Of a DNA stretch of 64,000 nucleotides, positions 1 to 11,632 are shown in pieces; position 1 is the stretch's first letter; the number at the start of each line of letters is the position of its first letter. Source of the stretch: Calliphora vicina (Eukaryota; Arthropoda; Insecta; Diptera; Calliphoridae); assembly GCF_958450345.1 (NCBI RefSeq), contig NC_088783.1, positions 17,239,701 through 17,303,700 of the forward strand, written 5' to 3'. The notes beneath the pieces were generated by a model that was not told where the DNA came from, ran no database searches, and was given only the letters and a program-made list of their open reading frames with translations. A program made the position numbers and the translations under genes.

Positions 1-92
1 ATTTTTGACCAATTTTTTTTATCTATATATGGATTATCATGACATTAACATGAATTAACATGATATAACAATAGACGTAGCAACGACATATA
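1..92 (+). repeat. Family A dispersed repeat, left part (split by Tc1 insertion)
   Basis: This is the core of the recurring family A repeat (ATATGGATTATCATGACATT, then CAACGACATATA). It continues at 1739 after the Tc1-like element. In the other copies CAACGACGTATATAAGACC is continuous, so the Tc1 insertion point at TA is directly visible. Confidence 0.8.
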
Positions 93-1738
93 CACATCTG
101 CTCAAAATAATAGATACACCAAAATTTATTTTTTAAAAACGAAAAAAAATAATGGTATATTGTAAAATTATAAAAAAAATTCAGTCGATTTTTATTTATA
201 GTTAAAAGGAGAGTAAAAAACAAAAACAAAATATTTCATAATTAATAATAAATATTATAAAGTAAATTAAATTCGAAAAATTTGGTGCTCATAATAATAG
301 ATACATTTTTAAAAATTCTTATTAAACAAAAGCTAATAAATTTTATCTTAAAAAAATTAGTTTATTATTAAAGTAAAGCTAGTATCCAGTATATCCACCT
401 TTGTTTTGTAAAACTTTCTCCACTCTTCTGGGCATACTGGATATCAAGTTCTGACACTTCTCCAATGGAATCTCGTACCATATTTTTTGCGTTTTCTCCC
501 ATAAATCGTCTTTATTTTTTGAAAACTTCCTTCGAAAGCCTTATCTTTAATTCACTCCACAAGTTTTCTATTGGGTTTAAATCAGGGGATTGGCTGGGCC
601 AGCTTAAAACAGGTACGTTATTCTCCAAGAACCAGTTTTTAACTAATCTTGAACTATGTTTTGGGTCGTTGTCCTGCTGGAATGTCCATATTAATGGCAT
701 ATTTTCCGATGCATATGGAAGCATTACGTTTTCCAATATGTCTCTATACCCACTAGCATTCATGGTATCTTCTATTCGGAATATCGGACCAACACCATTC
801 CATGAAAAGCAACCCCAAACCATTATGTTTCCCCCGCCATGTTTTACCGTCTTTTTTGTAAATTTAACGTGGAATTCTATTCCTTTTGGTCGGCGTACAT
901 TTCTTTGGCAGTCGTTTCCAAACAAATTTATTTTTGTTTCGTCGCTCCATAAAATATTTCTCCATTTTTTTTCGCCTTCACACCCGGACCATTGTAAGTG
1001 CTCTTTAGCAAATTCTAATCTTGTCTTGATATTTGTTTGGCGCATTAGTGGCACTTTTCTGGCAATTCTTCCCGGCAATTTAGCTTGTAAAAGACGACGA
1101 CGAACTGTTTGTGGACTGATTTCGTTACATAGCTCCGCAGAAATAGCTTTCGATGATATGAAAGGGTCTTTTTTAACCATAAGGACGATCCGCCTATCTG
1201 TTTCTGGACTGGTTTTCTTTGGTCTACCGCGAGTTTCTCTTTTTTGTTTTTTAGATAAAGCATTTTGGACAAAATGTAAAGATCTTCCTATGCTCTTTGC
1301 TATTTCCCGTAATGATTTTCCTTGATTTCTCATCGTTTGAACAATTTTTTTCTCATCTTCGGTACAATGATGATTTCGTCCCATTTTCTTCAAAAGAGTC
1401 CTATTTTTTATAAAATTGTTGCTAAAATTTAAATTATACTTACTGTTTCACGTAAATAGGAACAAAAAATTGCACAAAAAAAAAATTGTATATAAACAAA
1501 TTACAAATTACTGATGTGTATCTATTTTTATGAGCAAATAATTTTTTGTAATTCAAATAAATTCGTTTTTAAAAATCAACATGAAAGCAAATAGTTGCCA
1601 GATTTTTTACTGACATGACATTGCCAGATAGAAATTTTAATAATATGATGTATTCTTAACGCTTGCGAGGAAATTTTCAATGTTACCGCCATTTAAATTT
1701 TTTCCAATTAGGTGTATCTATTATTTTGAGCAGATGTG
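93..1738 (-). mobile_element. Tc1-like DNA transposon with IR/DR ends, full length
   Basis: The element is 1646 bp long and flanked by TA at 91-92 and 1739-1740. The outermost 28 bp (starting CACATCTGCTCA) are perfect inverted repeats of each other. A 20-bp core, TGCTCAAAATAATAGATACA, sits at 99-118 and 1713-1732. A near copy of it recurs inside at 286-305 and 1517-1536, about 190 bp from the outer one at each end. This is the two-repeat-per-end (IR/DR) layout known from some Tc1-like elements. One transposase frame fills the centre on the minus strand. It is inserted in a family A repeat. Confidence 0.93.
379..1393 (-). pseudogene. Tc1-like DD34E transposase, nearly intact, one frameshift
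   Basis: The 293-residue frame has an N-terminal helix-turn-helix region (EDEKKIVQTMRNQGKSLREI) and a basic GRPKK stretch. The catalytic blocks are LWSDETKINLF (first Asp), FQQDNDPKHSS (second Asp) and SPDLNPIENLW (Glu). The Asp to Glu spacing is 34 residues, so it is DD34E. The frame stops after EVFKK at 512 in a run of A. The missing C-terminus (WYEIPLEKCQNLISSMPRR and on to a stop at 379-381) is readable in the next frame, so one base has been lost from the run. Joined length would be about 340 residues, normal for Tc1. Apart from this shift the frame is open, which suggests a young copy or a base-call error. Confidence 0.92.
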
Positions 1739-1830
1739 TATAATGCCATTGAAATTTGATTCGATAATGGGTAAAATATTTTTTAACCCAAATTTTTTTT
1801 TCACCAAAAATTCTTTTTATTCATTAAATT
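1739..1830 (+). repeat. Family A dispersed repeat, right part
   Basis: This continues the repeat interrupted at 92. The segment resembles the family A stretch GGGTCAAAATCGG...TTTTTTAACCCGAATTTTTTTTTCACC, here diverged to GATTCGATAATGGGTAAAAT followed by ATTTTTTAACCCAAA. The A/T-rich tail fades out near 1830. Confidence 0.7.
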
Positions 1831-2054
1831 TATTCTCACATTTAAAAAACGGGTGTTACAAAAATCTAACTTTATTATTTATCTTTATTATAGAACAGAA
1901 AATATGTTTTTTTTTGCAATATTGGTATCCGATTCGAAACGGTTAAAAGGTAAAGGTTACGCTAATTAGAATTGCAGTATTTTTTAATAGCGTATTCAAT
2001 AAATTATGGGAAACAGAAATTTATATTTTTATAATTTTATTCGGTAACGATATT

Positions 2055-2950
2055 TTAGACTGAGAAAAATACACATACTCAAAATTGTCACTCATACGCG
2101 TGTGGTTTTTGTTTGCATATAGTTATTCCTTATGAGTTAGGTCTTTGACAGGAAAGTTTCCGAGTTATGTGTATTTATCTATGATTTTAGAACTTTCCTT
2201 TATTTCGGTAACGGCAATTGCAGTTATTTTGGTAGATCGTGTAAAAGAGTAGATTTTATTAAAATCCGATTCGATTGAGACCTGTTTTTCAGGCCGAAAC
2301 AAAACAGAACCAAATATACGCCCATAAAATCAAAATTCGAAAAAAAAAACCGAAAACCTATTACCAAACTAATTAAATGATTTAAATTGTATCTTATCTT
2401 AATAAATAATTATTAGCTTTCTTCTACGTTTCACATTATCAATGTTTGTGGCATTAGGTTTAAGATATGCTATTCTAGACTTGCCTCTTTTTTCAATTTT
2501 CGGTATTCAGTCGAATTTTCTAAATATGGAATACTGACAGATATCCGAACTTTGTCCTAATCCGGAACCGAGTATTCCATCGAATGCAAGGTTATTTTTT
2601 GCCTAAAAAAGTATATTGCAGTTAAAATTTAAAAAAAAAATTATTCGGATTGGGTTCCTATTCATAAAAAATCGCAAACACTTTATTGGTTTGTTGATTA
2701 ATTTTAACCATATATAAATTTAAATATATCGGAAACTCTCCTGTCAAAGACCTAACTCAGTTTTCAAAGACCTAACTGAGTTTTCAAAAACCTAAGTGGT
2801 GAGAATATAATAGTAAAAACAACTATGTGAATTTTTTTTCTATTTTCAGCTCTATGTGTATTTCTCTAATACATTATCAGCACTTAGGTTTCTGACAACT
2901 GAGTTAGGTCTCTGATAGTTTCCGATATCTGTGTATTTATCTATCGTTTT
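2055..2950. repeat. Foldback-type repeat with GAGTTAGGTCTTTGACAGGA arms
   Basis: GAGTTAGGTCTTTGACAGGA followed by AAGTTTCCGA at 2127-2160 returns inverted at 2728-2760 (TCGGAAACTCTCCTGTCAAAGACCTAACTC). It returns again directly at 2890-2925 (GAGTTAGGTCTCTGATAGTTTCCGA). GAGAAAAATACACATAC near 2060 pairs with TATGTGTATTTCTCT near 2854. AT-rich filler lies between. No coding potential was seen. Confidence 0.6.
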
Positions 2951-3265
2951 AACTTTTAAAATTAGATTTAGACATTTTCAAAACAAAATGTAAACAAATT
3001 TTCATTTGATAAAAATGTTGCTGAAAATAACTACCATTTACGCCATTACCATTAGTTTTAAAAATACAAATTTTTACCACGTAGTCATAGGACCTTATAA
3101 TTGTCTGCACCTTTTTATTAAACTATATTTGAAAGTGTAATAGATACTACAGTATTAAAAATAACGGATCACTAAATAATAAAAACATTTCTAAATTATC
3201 TGTAAAACCCGAACACAATTTCAATTTCTTTGCTTGAGTGTTCACACACATGTAAAATAGGTATA

Positions 3266-3729
3266 CAGTAAAACCTTGATTATCCGGACGGCGTTAATCC
3301 GGATTATCCGGTAATCCGGACATCAGTTTTCATTACATTGTGTACTCTATAATACGGATTGATTGATTTTTTATAATTTTATAATCCGGATTTCATACAA
3401 ACTTTGGAAAAAAGTTTGAACAATTCTCGACTAATTGACTATTTTACCAAGCAAAATAAATAGCTTTAATATTTTTATTGTTATTTTATTGACTTGTAGG
3501 ATTAAAATATGTTAATACTTTTTTATAAAATGTACATACATACATACTATAAATGTTCCTTTTAAATGTAATCATTTATTTAAATGATACATAAATATAT
3601 CATTAGATGTGTTTTAAAAGCATTTTTAATACAAGAACAATGTTTAAAAATTTTATTCGGTAGTCCGGATAATTTGATATTCCGGATTAGGGTCTGCAAT
3701 CAATTATCCGGATTATCAAGGTTATTCTG
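3266..3729. mobile_element. pogo/Tigger-like MITE
   Basis: The 464-bp element is flanked by TA at 3264-3265 and 3730-3731. The left end reads CAGTAAAACCTTGATTATCC and the right end, on the other strand, CAGAATAACCTTGATAATCC. TCCGGA motifs recur inside both ends. A CAGT start with CCTTGATTATCCGGA-type ends and a TA duplication fits the pogo/Tigger branch of Tc1/mariner. There is no open frame, so it is non-autonomous. Confidence 0.85.
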
Positions 3730-3731
3730 TA

Positions 3732-5446
3732 TTTCGACAACTAAAAGGTAATCAATCTAATTGTACATATCTTCAACCCACATGTAACTTTGCATAGGAG
3801 CATGAAATATGTACAATTTATGGTTACCAATAATGGACAAACATTTATTTTATAAAAATATTAAATAATATTAAATAAAAATCGTGTTTTATTTACATAT
3901 TGCGTTTCAAAATATTTAAAAATGCTTTTCATCTTAATTGTCTCTAAAATATAACAACCCTGATGGTGATACACATCAAATGTCAAAAAAAAAACGTAAC
4001 GAGATTAGGAAAATTTGCGTTAAAAATATATAAATTTATAAAAATAATTACATTGTATTCAAATATAGCCTGCAGAATTGCAATAAGTAAAATACATTTT
4101 AAGAAGCTAACTATTTGCATTTACGATTCAACAACAAATATTTAACACATTCTTCTTTCCATTTAGTACATGATGGCCCAACGACCAACCACATTGGAAT
4201 TGTGGAGTAGTTGAATTATTTAAAAACTTAAACATTTTCAAAAATGATAACTATTATGCCCTAATTACCATATAAATACTTAAAAACTTTAGCAATGCCT
4301 TTAAAAACAAATACTTTGTTTACTCACTTCCCTATTCATGAATCTTGGGTTGGCCCCGTACACCCAGAGAAGCTTCCTTGTTCATTCGATGGTTTTACAT
4401 GCACAATTTTATATAAATGTAATGTTTCCGTAAACTTACCTTTTAATGTTCCGTTCTCAGTTTGTTTATACACTTTAACTTTCGAAAATGTACAATAATT
4501 AAATTTATCAACGTTTTAATGAAATTTTTGTAAGAATTTTTAAACAAAAAGCGACTTTTTTATTTTTACAATGTGGGTATGTTCAATGTAGGTTGATTTT
4601 TGAAAACATGACAATTTATACACAGAGTTGCTCAGAAAAGTAGTAGAGTAATCACAGTGATGAGCGGATGACTCGAATTAAGTGTAAAGAAGATGATTGA
4701 AATCATGAAAAGTATTATGATAAATTATTATTAGACACGACTTCACAAAAATGCGACTTGGAAATTTTATCTTTAATAGTGGATGTTATATTGCTATTGG
4801 TGAAACTTTTCTAGGATTTAAATAATTTAAATTTTGTTCTCGTAATGGTCAGTGAATAACTGCAACACAGTCATCACTTTTGTGCCACCGTAGAACATAT
4901 AAAAGCCTTAGTTTCGAAACGGTGGGCCAGGCCAAGAGTGTTATGATTAAAAGCGATTTCGCAACCTAAAATTTATATTTTTATTCTAACGCAATGGTTT
5001 TTAGTACCATTTCTAAATATCTATAAATATTTGTCTTATGAATTCAGCTAAAAATCATAATTTTTTAAACTAGAACTCACACCAATTTTTTGTTTTTCTG
5101 TTTTACACATATTATAATTGTTCTTCTCAAATTGAATTGGATGTAAATTATTTTGTGATAAATTCTCCTCAGGAATGATAAAAAGAACAATTTGAATTCA
5201 ATTTTAAAAAAGAATTAACGAATTAATTCTTTCGACTGTTACCATTAGTTTTTATGAATGAATAACTATAATTCGTATAGGAATTTTTCATAGATACATA
5301 TGGCATCTCTCTATTAGATACCGGCACTTTTGACTCACTGAACATACCCTTTCGCATATTATTGTGTTTTTATAATAACTTGTTGTTGTTTTTTTTAGAT
5401 TAGATTCCTCGATGTAAACAGATATAATTAAATTATTGTGCCAACA
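3732..5446. other. Upstream intergenic region of Edem2
   Basis: This is AT-rich sequence without a recognisable gene. Short open frames at 3963-4145 and 4295-4498 show no family features. The last hundred bases before the Edem2 start codon probably hold its 5' leader, but I could not place a transcription start. Confidence 0.4.
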
Positions 5447-8400
5447 ATGCTATATCGGTTGTTTCAATATTTTGGAACATTAGTTTTTATAATACCAGCA
5501 ATATTAGTCCTAATACCAACAATCCACAGTAATGCGTATGCCTTAAAGCACTATACCAAAGATAGAAAATTAGAATTAAGGTGAGTTGGCCAATAATATG
5601 ACTGAAAATGGTAATCTCCAAATTACTTTTTGTACATTTGTTTAGGGAGCAAGTGCGTAGCATGTTTCAACATGCCTACGACGGCTACTTGCGTTATGCC
5701 TCCGACTACGATGAACTGCGACCTTTGACATGTGATGGAGTTGACACCTGGGGTAGTTATTCATTGACCATGATTGATGCTTTGGACACATTGGCCACCA
5801 TGGGTAATTTCAGTGAATTCCGTAGAGTGGTCAAGGTATTGGAGCAAAAAATGGATTTTGACAAAGATATTAATGTGTCGGTGTTTGAAACTAACATACG
5901 TATAGTGGGAGGTTTGCTGTCGGCGCATTTACTGTCCAAAAAGGCTGAAATGCAGTTAGAAGAGGGATGGCCTTGTCAGGTAAGTCAGAGTGCTTCAAAT
6001 TTAATTTTTCATTTATAGAATTATTTCTTGTTTTTAGGGTTCACTTTTGCGCATGGCAGAAGATGTGGCTAAACGTTTATTGCCCGCTTTTGACACCGCC
6101 ACTGGCATGCCTTATGGTACGGTGAATTTACGTTATGGAGTGCCAAAGGGTGAAACCTCTATAACCTGTACAGCGGGTGTGGGAACTTTACTGGTTGAAT
6201 TCGGTACTCTTTCAAGATTAACCGGTAATCCTGTGTATGAAGAGGTAGCTTTAAATGCCATACATTCATTGTGGAACCGACGTTCCCCTATAGGGTTGTT
6301 TGGCAATCATATAGATGTACAAACTGGCCGCTGGACAGCCTTAGATTCTGGAATAGGTGCTGGCGTTGACTCGCTGTTTGAATATATGGTCAAAGCAGCC
6401 ATTCTTTTGCAGCGTCCCGAATTATTGGAAATGTTTCATGCTGCTCGATCTTCAATTGACAAGTTCTTAAGACATGACGATTGGTATGTGTGGGCCGGCA
6501 TGAATAAGGGTCAGGTTACTTTGCCAGTTTTTCAATCGCTGGAGGCATTTTGGCCGGGAGTTTTAAGTTTGGTGGGCGACAAGCAGGCGGCCATAAAAAC
6601 TTTGTCGAATTATGCTAGTGTTTGGCGTAAGTATGGCTTCTTGCCAGAGTTTTATAACATACCCACAGGGGAGGCCTCCTCTAATCGAGAAAGTTATCCT
6701 TTGCGTCCAGAATTGGTGGAATCTGCCATGTATTTGTACCGAGCCACTCACAATGAGTTTTTGTTAGAAGTTGGCGAGGGCATGTTGAAGACCATAGAGC
6801 ACAGTGCTAAAACTCGCTGTGGTTATGCTACGGTAAGTAATTTTTATAGCATTCTCCCTGAGTGGTATGGGTGATTTTATATATTTTTGTATTTTTGTTT
6901 AGATACGCAATGTGGTTACCCATGAGAAGGAAAATCGCATGGAATCATTTTTCCTGGCCGAAACTACCAAATATTTGTATTTACTATTCGATGATGATAA
7001 CTTTTTGCATAACGATGCCGCCAAAGGGAATATTATTAAAACCTCCGATGGTGGCGAATGTATAATCGATGCTGGGCCCTATATCTTTAATACCGAGGCT
7101 CATCCTATTGATATGTCTGCCTTGCATTGTTGTCATGACCATAAAATAAATTTATTCGAGGGTTTAGATCTCACACAATTCAGCGATTCTACATTACTTA
7201 AAAAAGAGCGTGAACTCATTACACTGCAACACAATGAAGCTTTTACAGAGTGTAAAGCGTCTGCCTATCAAAAGGAACAGGGTAAAAGAGTAGTACCACC
7301 CGCTAAAGCGGCTGCAAGCCCCAGTTTGGCTGTCGATATTGAGGTATTCGATGAAGACAATAAACCAGCCGGTGATATTCTGGTCGAAAACTTTGAACGT
7401 ATTAAAAACGATGTGCCGCCAGTGATGAAAGTAACTAAAAAGGCTCGTGAGAATCGGCATCAGTTAACCGTTACCGATTTACAGGAGTTCTTTGCTTTCA
7501 AAAGAGAAAACACTCACACACCTTCACAAGTGCTGGAGTATACTTTGAGTTTTTTAAAAAATTTTACCTTAGATCCTGGTTTTATAACGGGTTTGCAATT
7601 GTTTGAAAAAAACATTAGCAACTTATTAGGGTCCGCTACCCAAAAAGAATTTGAAGGCTCCACAAAAACCCTTTGGAATCTTTACTGTTTACAGCAGGAA
7701 TACCGTGTCAATGTTAAACTCTTAATGGAATTAAATTTACATAGTTTTGATGAGGACAATCGACAAATGCTACACAAGACCTTATTAGTACTTAATGGCG
7801 ATGAAAGTGATGCTGCCAATGAATTTATATGGCAAAAGGTGAATGACTTACATTTAGAATACACACGTGCTTTGGTAAATACCTCTGAAATGCAAACGTT
7901 TCTGCTAAACATACTCATCAATGGCACAAATGAGAAACAGCGAAGTTTTAAGCCTCTCCTAGAGGCCAAAGAAATACTTGCTCTACCCTTAGAAACTCAC
8001 AGTAAGCCACAGCAATTGAAATTATTTGCCCAAGCGAAACGTGTTGTTGAGTTCAAGAAGCGTATGATTGATACCTTTGATAAACTACAAACTCTCATGG
8101 TGGAAAGTGGTAAACAACAAAAATCTATAGCAGAACAAAAGGAAACAGAAAATCAAAAATCCGCAATTGAGATAACAGATAATCAGAATGATGATTTAAT
8201 AGTAGCTAAACCGCATGCAAACAAAACCTCGCCTAGCTACAAGGCCAACAAAGATGCCCATAATCATTCATTAAGCAATCTAACTGCCGATAACCAATTG
8301 AATTCCTCTCTGCAGGCAAATGACGATAATAATTCGTATGACTCGGTGTGGTCTCAACTCGTCCATACAATATTGCGGAAGACAACGCCGCAAAAACTAC

Positions 8401-8543
8401 AATTTGATGCCAGTGACCTGATACAGAAAACTCGCAAATCCTTGCAAAAATTAACCGCTGACATTCCAGTGCATTACAATGTTCTAACGTGCCCTCGCCC
8501 GAAATTTATCGAACGTTTTGCTTATCGTTATTATTATCCATAA
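5447..8543 (+). CDS. Edem2: ER degradation-enhancing alpha-mannosidase-like protein 2 (EDEM2), complete
   Basis: EDEM2 is a glycoside hydrolase family 47 protein of the ER. In mammals it trims a mannose from N-glycans of misfolded glycoproteins, marking them for ER-associated degradation. Exons: 5447-5580, 5646-5979, 6038-6832, 6903-8543, all with GT-AG introns of 58-70 bases and matching phases; product 967 residues. The start gives a hydrophobic N-terminus (about residues 5-25), a likely signal peptide or anchor. The GH47 domain spans about residues 48-495: DELRPLTCDGVDTWG, VFETNIR (Glu about 126), GAGVDSLFEY (Asp/Glu about 267-271), PLRPELVESAMYLYRAT (about 378-394) and NTEAHPID, whose Thr (about 485) is a calcium ligand in this family. 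The conserved EDEM2 Cys pair ALHCC follows. An unusually long tail of about 470 residues has no recognised domain and no KDEL-type ending. The absence of a protease-associated domain argues against EDEM3. Confidence 0.93.
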
Positions 8544-8669
8544 GATTTGTAACAATTACAATTAAAATATATTAAAAATAAGTATATATTTGTATATAAT
8601 ACTACTTACTATTAAATTATAACAGAAAAGAAGGACATATTTGTTTTAATATGTATATAATTGCTACCT

Positions 8670-9050
8670 CCTAGGCCGACTGAAATGGCTGAGATATTAG
8701 AAAAAAAACCGAGACAACCTCGATTTTTGATCTATATCTGGATTACCAAGTCATTAATATAGACAATATGGATATCTAATGATAGATATTTCAAAGTCCA
8801 TTGCAACGATGTATATAAGGCTATAGTATGTTTGACCTACAATGGGTCAAAATCGGGAAAATAAATTTTAACCCGAATTTTTTTTTCAATATAAATAAAA
8901 ATTTTTTTTTTTAAAAAAATTTTGGAAACAAATTAAAAAAAAAATTTTAAAAAATTAAAAAATTTTTTTTTTAAATTTTGAAAAAAAAATTTTAATTTTC
9001 AAAAATAATTGTTTGATGAATGGCATAGTCGAATATAGTTCTCTTACTTG
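8670..9050 (+). repeat. Family A dispersed repeat
   Basis: The copy contains ATCTGGATTACCAAGTCATT, ATATGGATATCTAATGATAG, GGGTCAAAATCGG and an A/T homopolymer tract. It ends with the GTCGAATATAGTTCTCTTACTTG-type terminus. The 5' third of the family is missing. Confidence 0.8.
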
Positions 9051-9112
9051 CTTTAAGGTTTACGTTTTATTTAACTTAATACAAGTATTAGTTTTTTTCG
9101 GCTCACTCTTTA

Positions 9113-9285
9113 TATGAAACTGATTAACAATTTTAGAAAAACAAATAATTACAAAGAAATATCAATTCCACTTTGAAACTTGAAAGTGGTTTCATTCTGA
9201 AAGAAATTTTCGTTTTACTTTTTCTGAAGGAGCACTTCAGATCGGAATCTTTCAATCGGAATGGAATTCTGTGACAGATCTGAAA
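9113..9285 (+). repeat. Partial copy of the GCCTGTCACA MITE family
   Basis: This matches the 3' half of the element at 14342-14691: GAAACTGATTAACAATTTTA, AATATCAATTCCACTTTGAA and GGAATGGAATTCTGTGACAG. Only the right end is recognisable. Confidence 0.7.
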
Positions 9286-9814
9286 GCTCTGACAATATTA
9301 ATTCTCTCATTTTTTACTGTAAAAAAAAACCTCAGACCAGCTGGACTATACGTTTATTCTACAAAAATTATCTACTCAATATGCCCTTTTAGAATTATAG
9401 CGTCGATATTCAGTTCCAATCAAAAAGTGTTAATTTGTTGGACAGTGTAAATCACCCTTTATTGAAATAACAGTATATTAATAAAATAAAAACTTTTTTG
9501 TCACACTGTGTTCTGACGTATTTACCACATTTATAGCAATTTAATAAGTACGAATCAAAGCAGCACACTTGCCACAATATTGCCAAAACAAAAGTGATAC
9601 AAAATTAAACCTTAAAAACTATTTGGCCAACCACGACAATGAAATACCCAAAAAATCATCTTTTATAAACATAGTAAACAAAAAATACTAAATATCTAGA
9701 AATATATAAGAAAATGTGAGCCTCCTATGGAAACTATGGACTTTGGTGGGTAAAATTCTTTAAATTATGGTTTATTATCTATTAAAACAGAATCTTACCT
9801 ATTTAATAATTAAT

Positions 9815-10340
9815 AATAAGTAAGAGATCTATAATCGGTGGTGCCGAATCTTACCAAATTATACTTCAAAATAAAAATTTTAAATATTTTTAGGTTTATT
9901 TTTTTGGAAAAAAAATGTTTTCGAATTGTTTTTTTAATTTTTTTTTTGTTTTTTCAATTTTTTTTTAATATTTAGCGAAAAAAAACTTCGGGTTAAAAAC
10001 ATTTTTTTCGATTTTGACACATTGTAGGTCCAACTTACTATGGTCTTTGACATATATATACCATTAGATATCCATATTGTCTATATTAATGACATAGTAA
10101 TCCACATATAGGTCAAAAATCGGGATTGTCCTGGTTTTTTCCTTATATCTCAGCCATTTGTGGACCTATTTTCTCGATTTTAAATAGCAACCGAGCCGGA
10201 AGAATTCCGGAGATGTTGCTGTATGAATCGTGTATGTAAGCTGTTTGGGGGCTTCGGAAAGTTGATTTCAACAGACAGACGGATATGGCTTAATCGACTC
10301 CGATATCTATAAAGATTCAGAATATATATACTTTACGAAG
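9815..10340 (-). repeat. Family A dispersed repeat, reverse copy
   Basis: Read on the minus strand it carries the full motif order: TATATATTCTGAATC, GGAGTCGATTAAGCCATATC, a CTGTTGAAATCAAC block, TGGATTAC...GTCATTAATATAGACAATATGG, GGTCCAACTTACTATGG in complement, and the GATCTATAATCGG terminus at 9825-9840. Confidence 0.8.
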
Positions 10341-10763
10341 GTTAAGGATATAAAAATGTTTAAATTTCTAAAATGTTCCAAATCCAACTACAAACTTAAT
10401 ACGAATACAAGGACTTAACTCAAAACTCTTTTGATAAACTAATAAAAAAAGCACAAATTAAACTTTTTGCGGGCGTAAAACAAACGTAAATTTTGTTATA
10501 ACGGTGGGTGTCGTGCTGGTGGTAGCACAAATTGAGTTCATCATAATAATAAATTTATCCAAAAACTATTTGCAACAGTTTTACCAACAAACATACCAAA
10601 ATAAACTCCAATGCGTGATTTATGTAAAACTTATATTTGTAGTGACATTTAGTCAGAACCCAGCAGTTAAGCAAGTAGTCAATGTATTCCTTTATATATT
10701 TTGGGTCATTTGGCACGTATGTGCTCTTTGTAGTGTAGAGAGAAGACATTTGGTTACTTTATA

Positions 10764-11195
10764 CATCCCAGGTAATCTAGCGTGAAGACAATTGTCACAT
10801 AAGTGTCTCTAAGTAATCTAGAGTGTCAATAGTCATCTTAGTGTCACTTAGTAACTTATATTGAAGTCACTTTAAACGTTTATTTTGTATTGCACTTTAA
10901 GAAGTAGTTATTTTACCCAACCGAAAGCAATCTATTGGAGAGCTTTCGAAGGAAGGTTTGTTTGCAAGCAATGGTTTATTGGTCTGTCTATGATGTCTTT
11001 TTAACTGATTATTTGAAGTCAATTAGAACCCGTACATGTTAAAATAACTAGTTATGTAGCTGATCAAATTACCTATTTAACCACTATGTGAATCCAATGC
11101 ATTGACTACTTTGTACCAGCTATTAGACATTCTCATTGTAATCAAAATGGTTCACGTAGCTAGTTATGTAACTAGTTGTCACCCTAAATGATGGG
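10764..11195 (+). repeat. Family E dispersed repeat, copy 1
   Basis: This stretch of about 430 bp is repeated in direct orientation at 41636-42070. Shared blocks are TAATCTAGCGTGAAG/TAACCCAGCGTGAAG, TGTCTCTAAGTAA, TTTATTTTGTA, GTTAAAATAACTAGTTATGT and TAACTAGTTGTCACCCTAA. It has internal CTAGTTATGTAGCTGATCAA sub-repeats and no coding potential. It is likely a short non-autonomous transposon of unknown superfamily. Confidence 0.75.
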
Positions 11196-11632
11196 TAAAA
11201 TCATTAGTTCGGGACAGTCTCCTAGAACTGCTGGATATACCAAAGCCCAAACAACCCACTGACATCAGTACCAATACCACTTACCTTTCAACCTGTCAGC
11301 GTACCTTTTATAAATGTGGCTAAAAGTACACAAACGAAAAGCATTTATGAGCATCATGAATTAAAACTGTATACAGTTTGCCCTGTTTAAATATAATTTA
11401 TTTGACTTTTGTAATTTGAAAAATGTCAGCCTCATGTTTATGGGGACTACTGTAATCTTTACAAATTATAACAAAACTTTTGAACATAATAATAATAATC
11501 GCGGTTGTGTTGTCGTCTTCCTGCAACCTACAACTTATTTATTTACATTGCAGTGGTTTTTTCTCGGTTAGTTGCCATTTCATGTTACTAGCAAATGGAA
11601 CTAACTAGTTTTACTCAAGCACAATAAAGATA

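Noticed and set aside
465..1325. Long plus-strand open frame of 286 codons
   Set aside because: It is the antisense shadow of the Tc1-like transposase, whose minus-strand frame has all the catalytic blocks.
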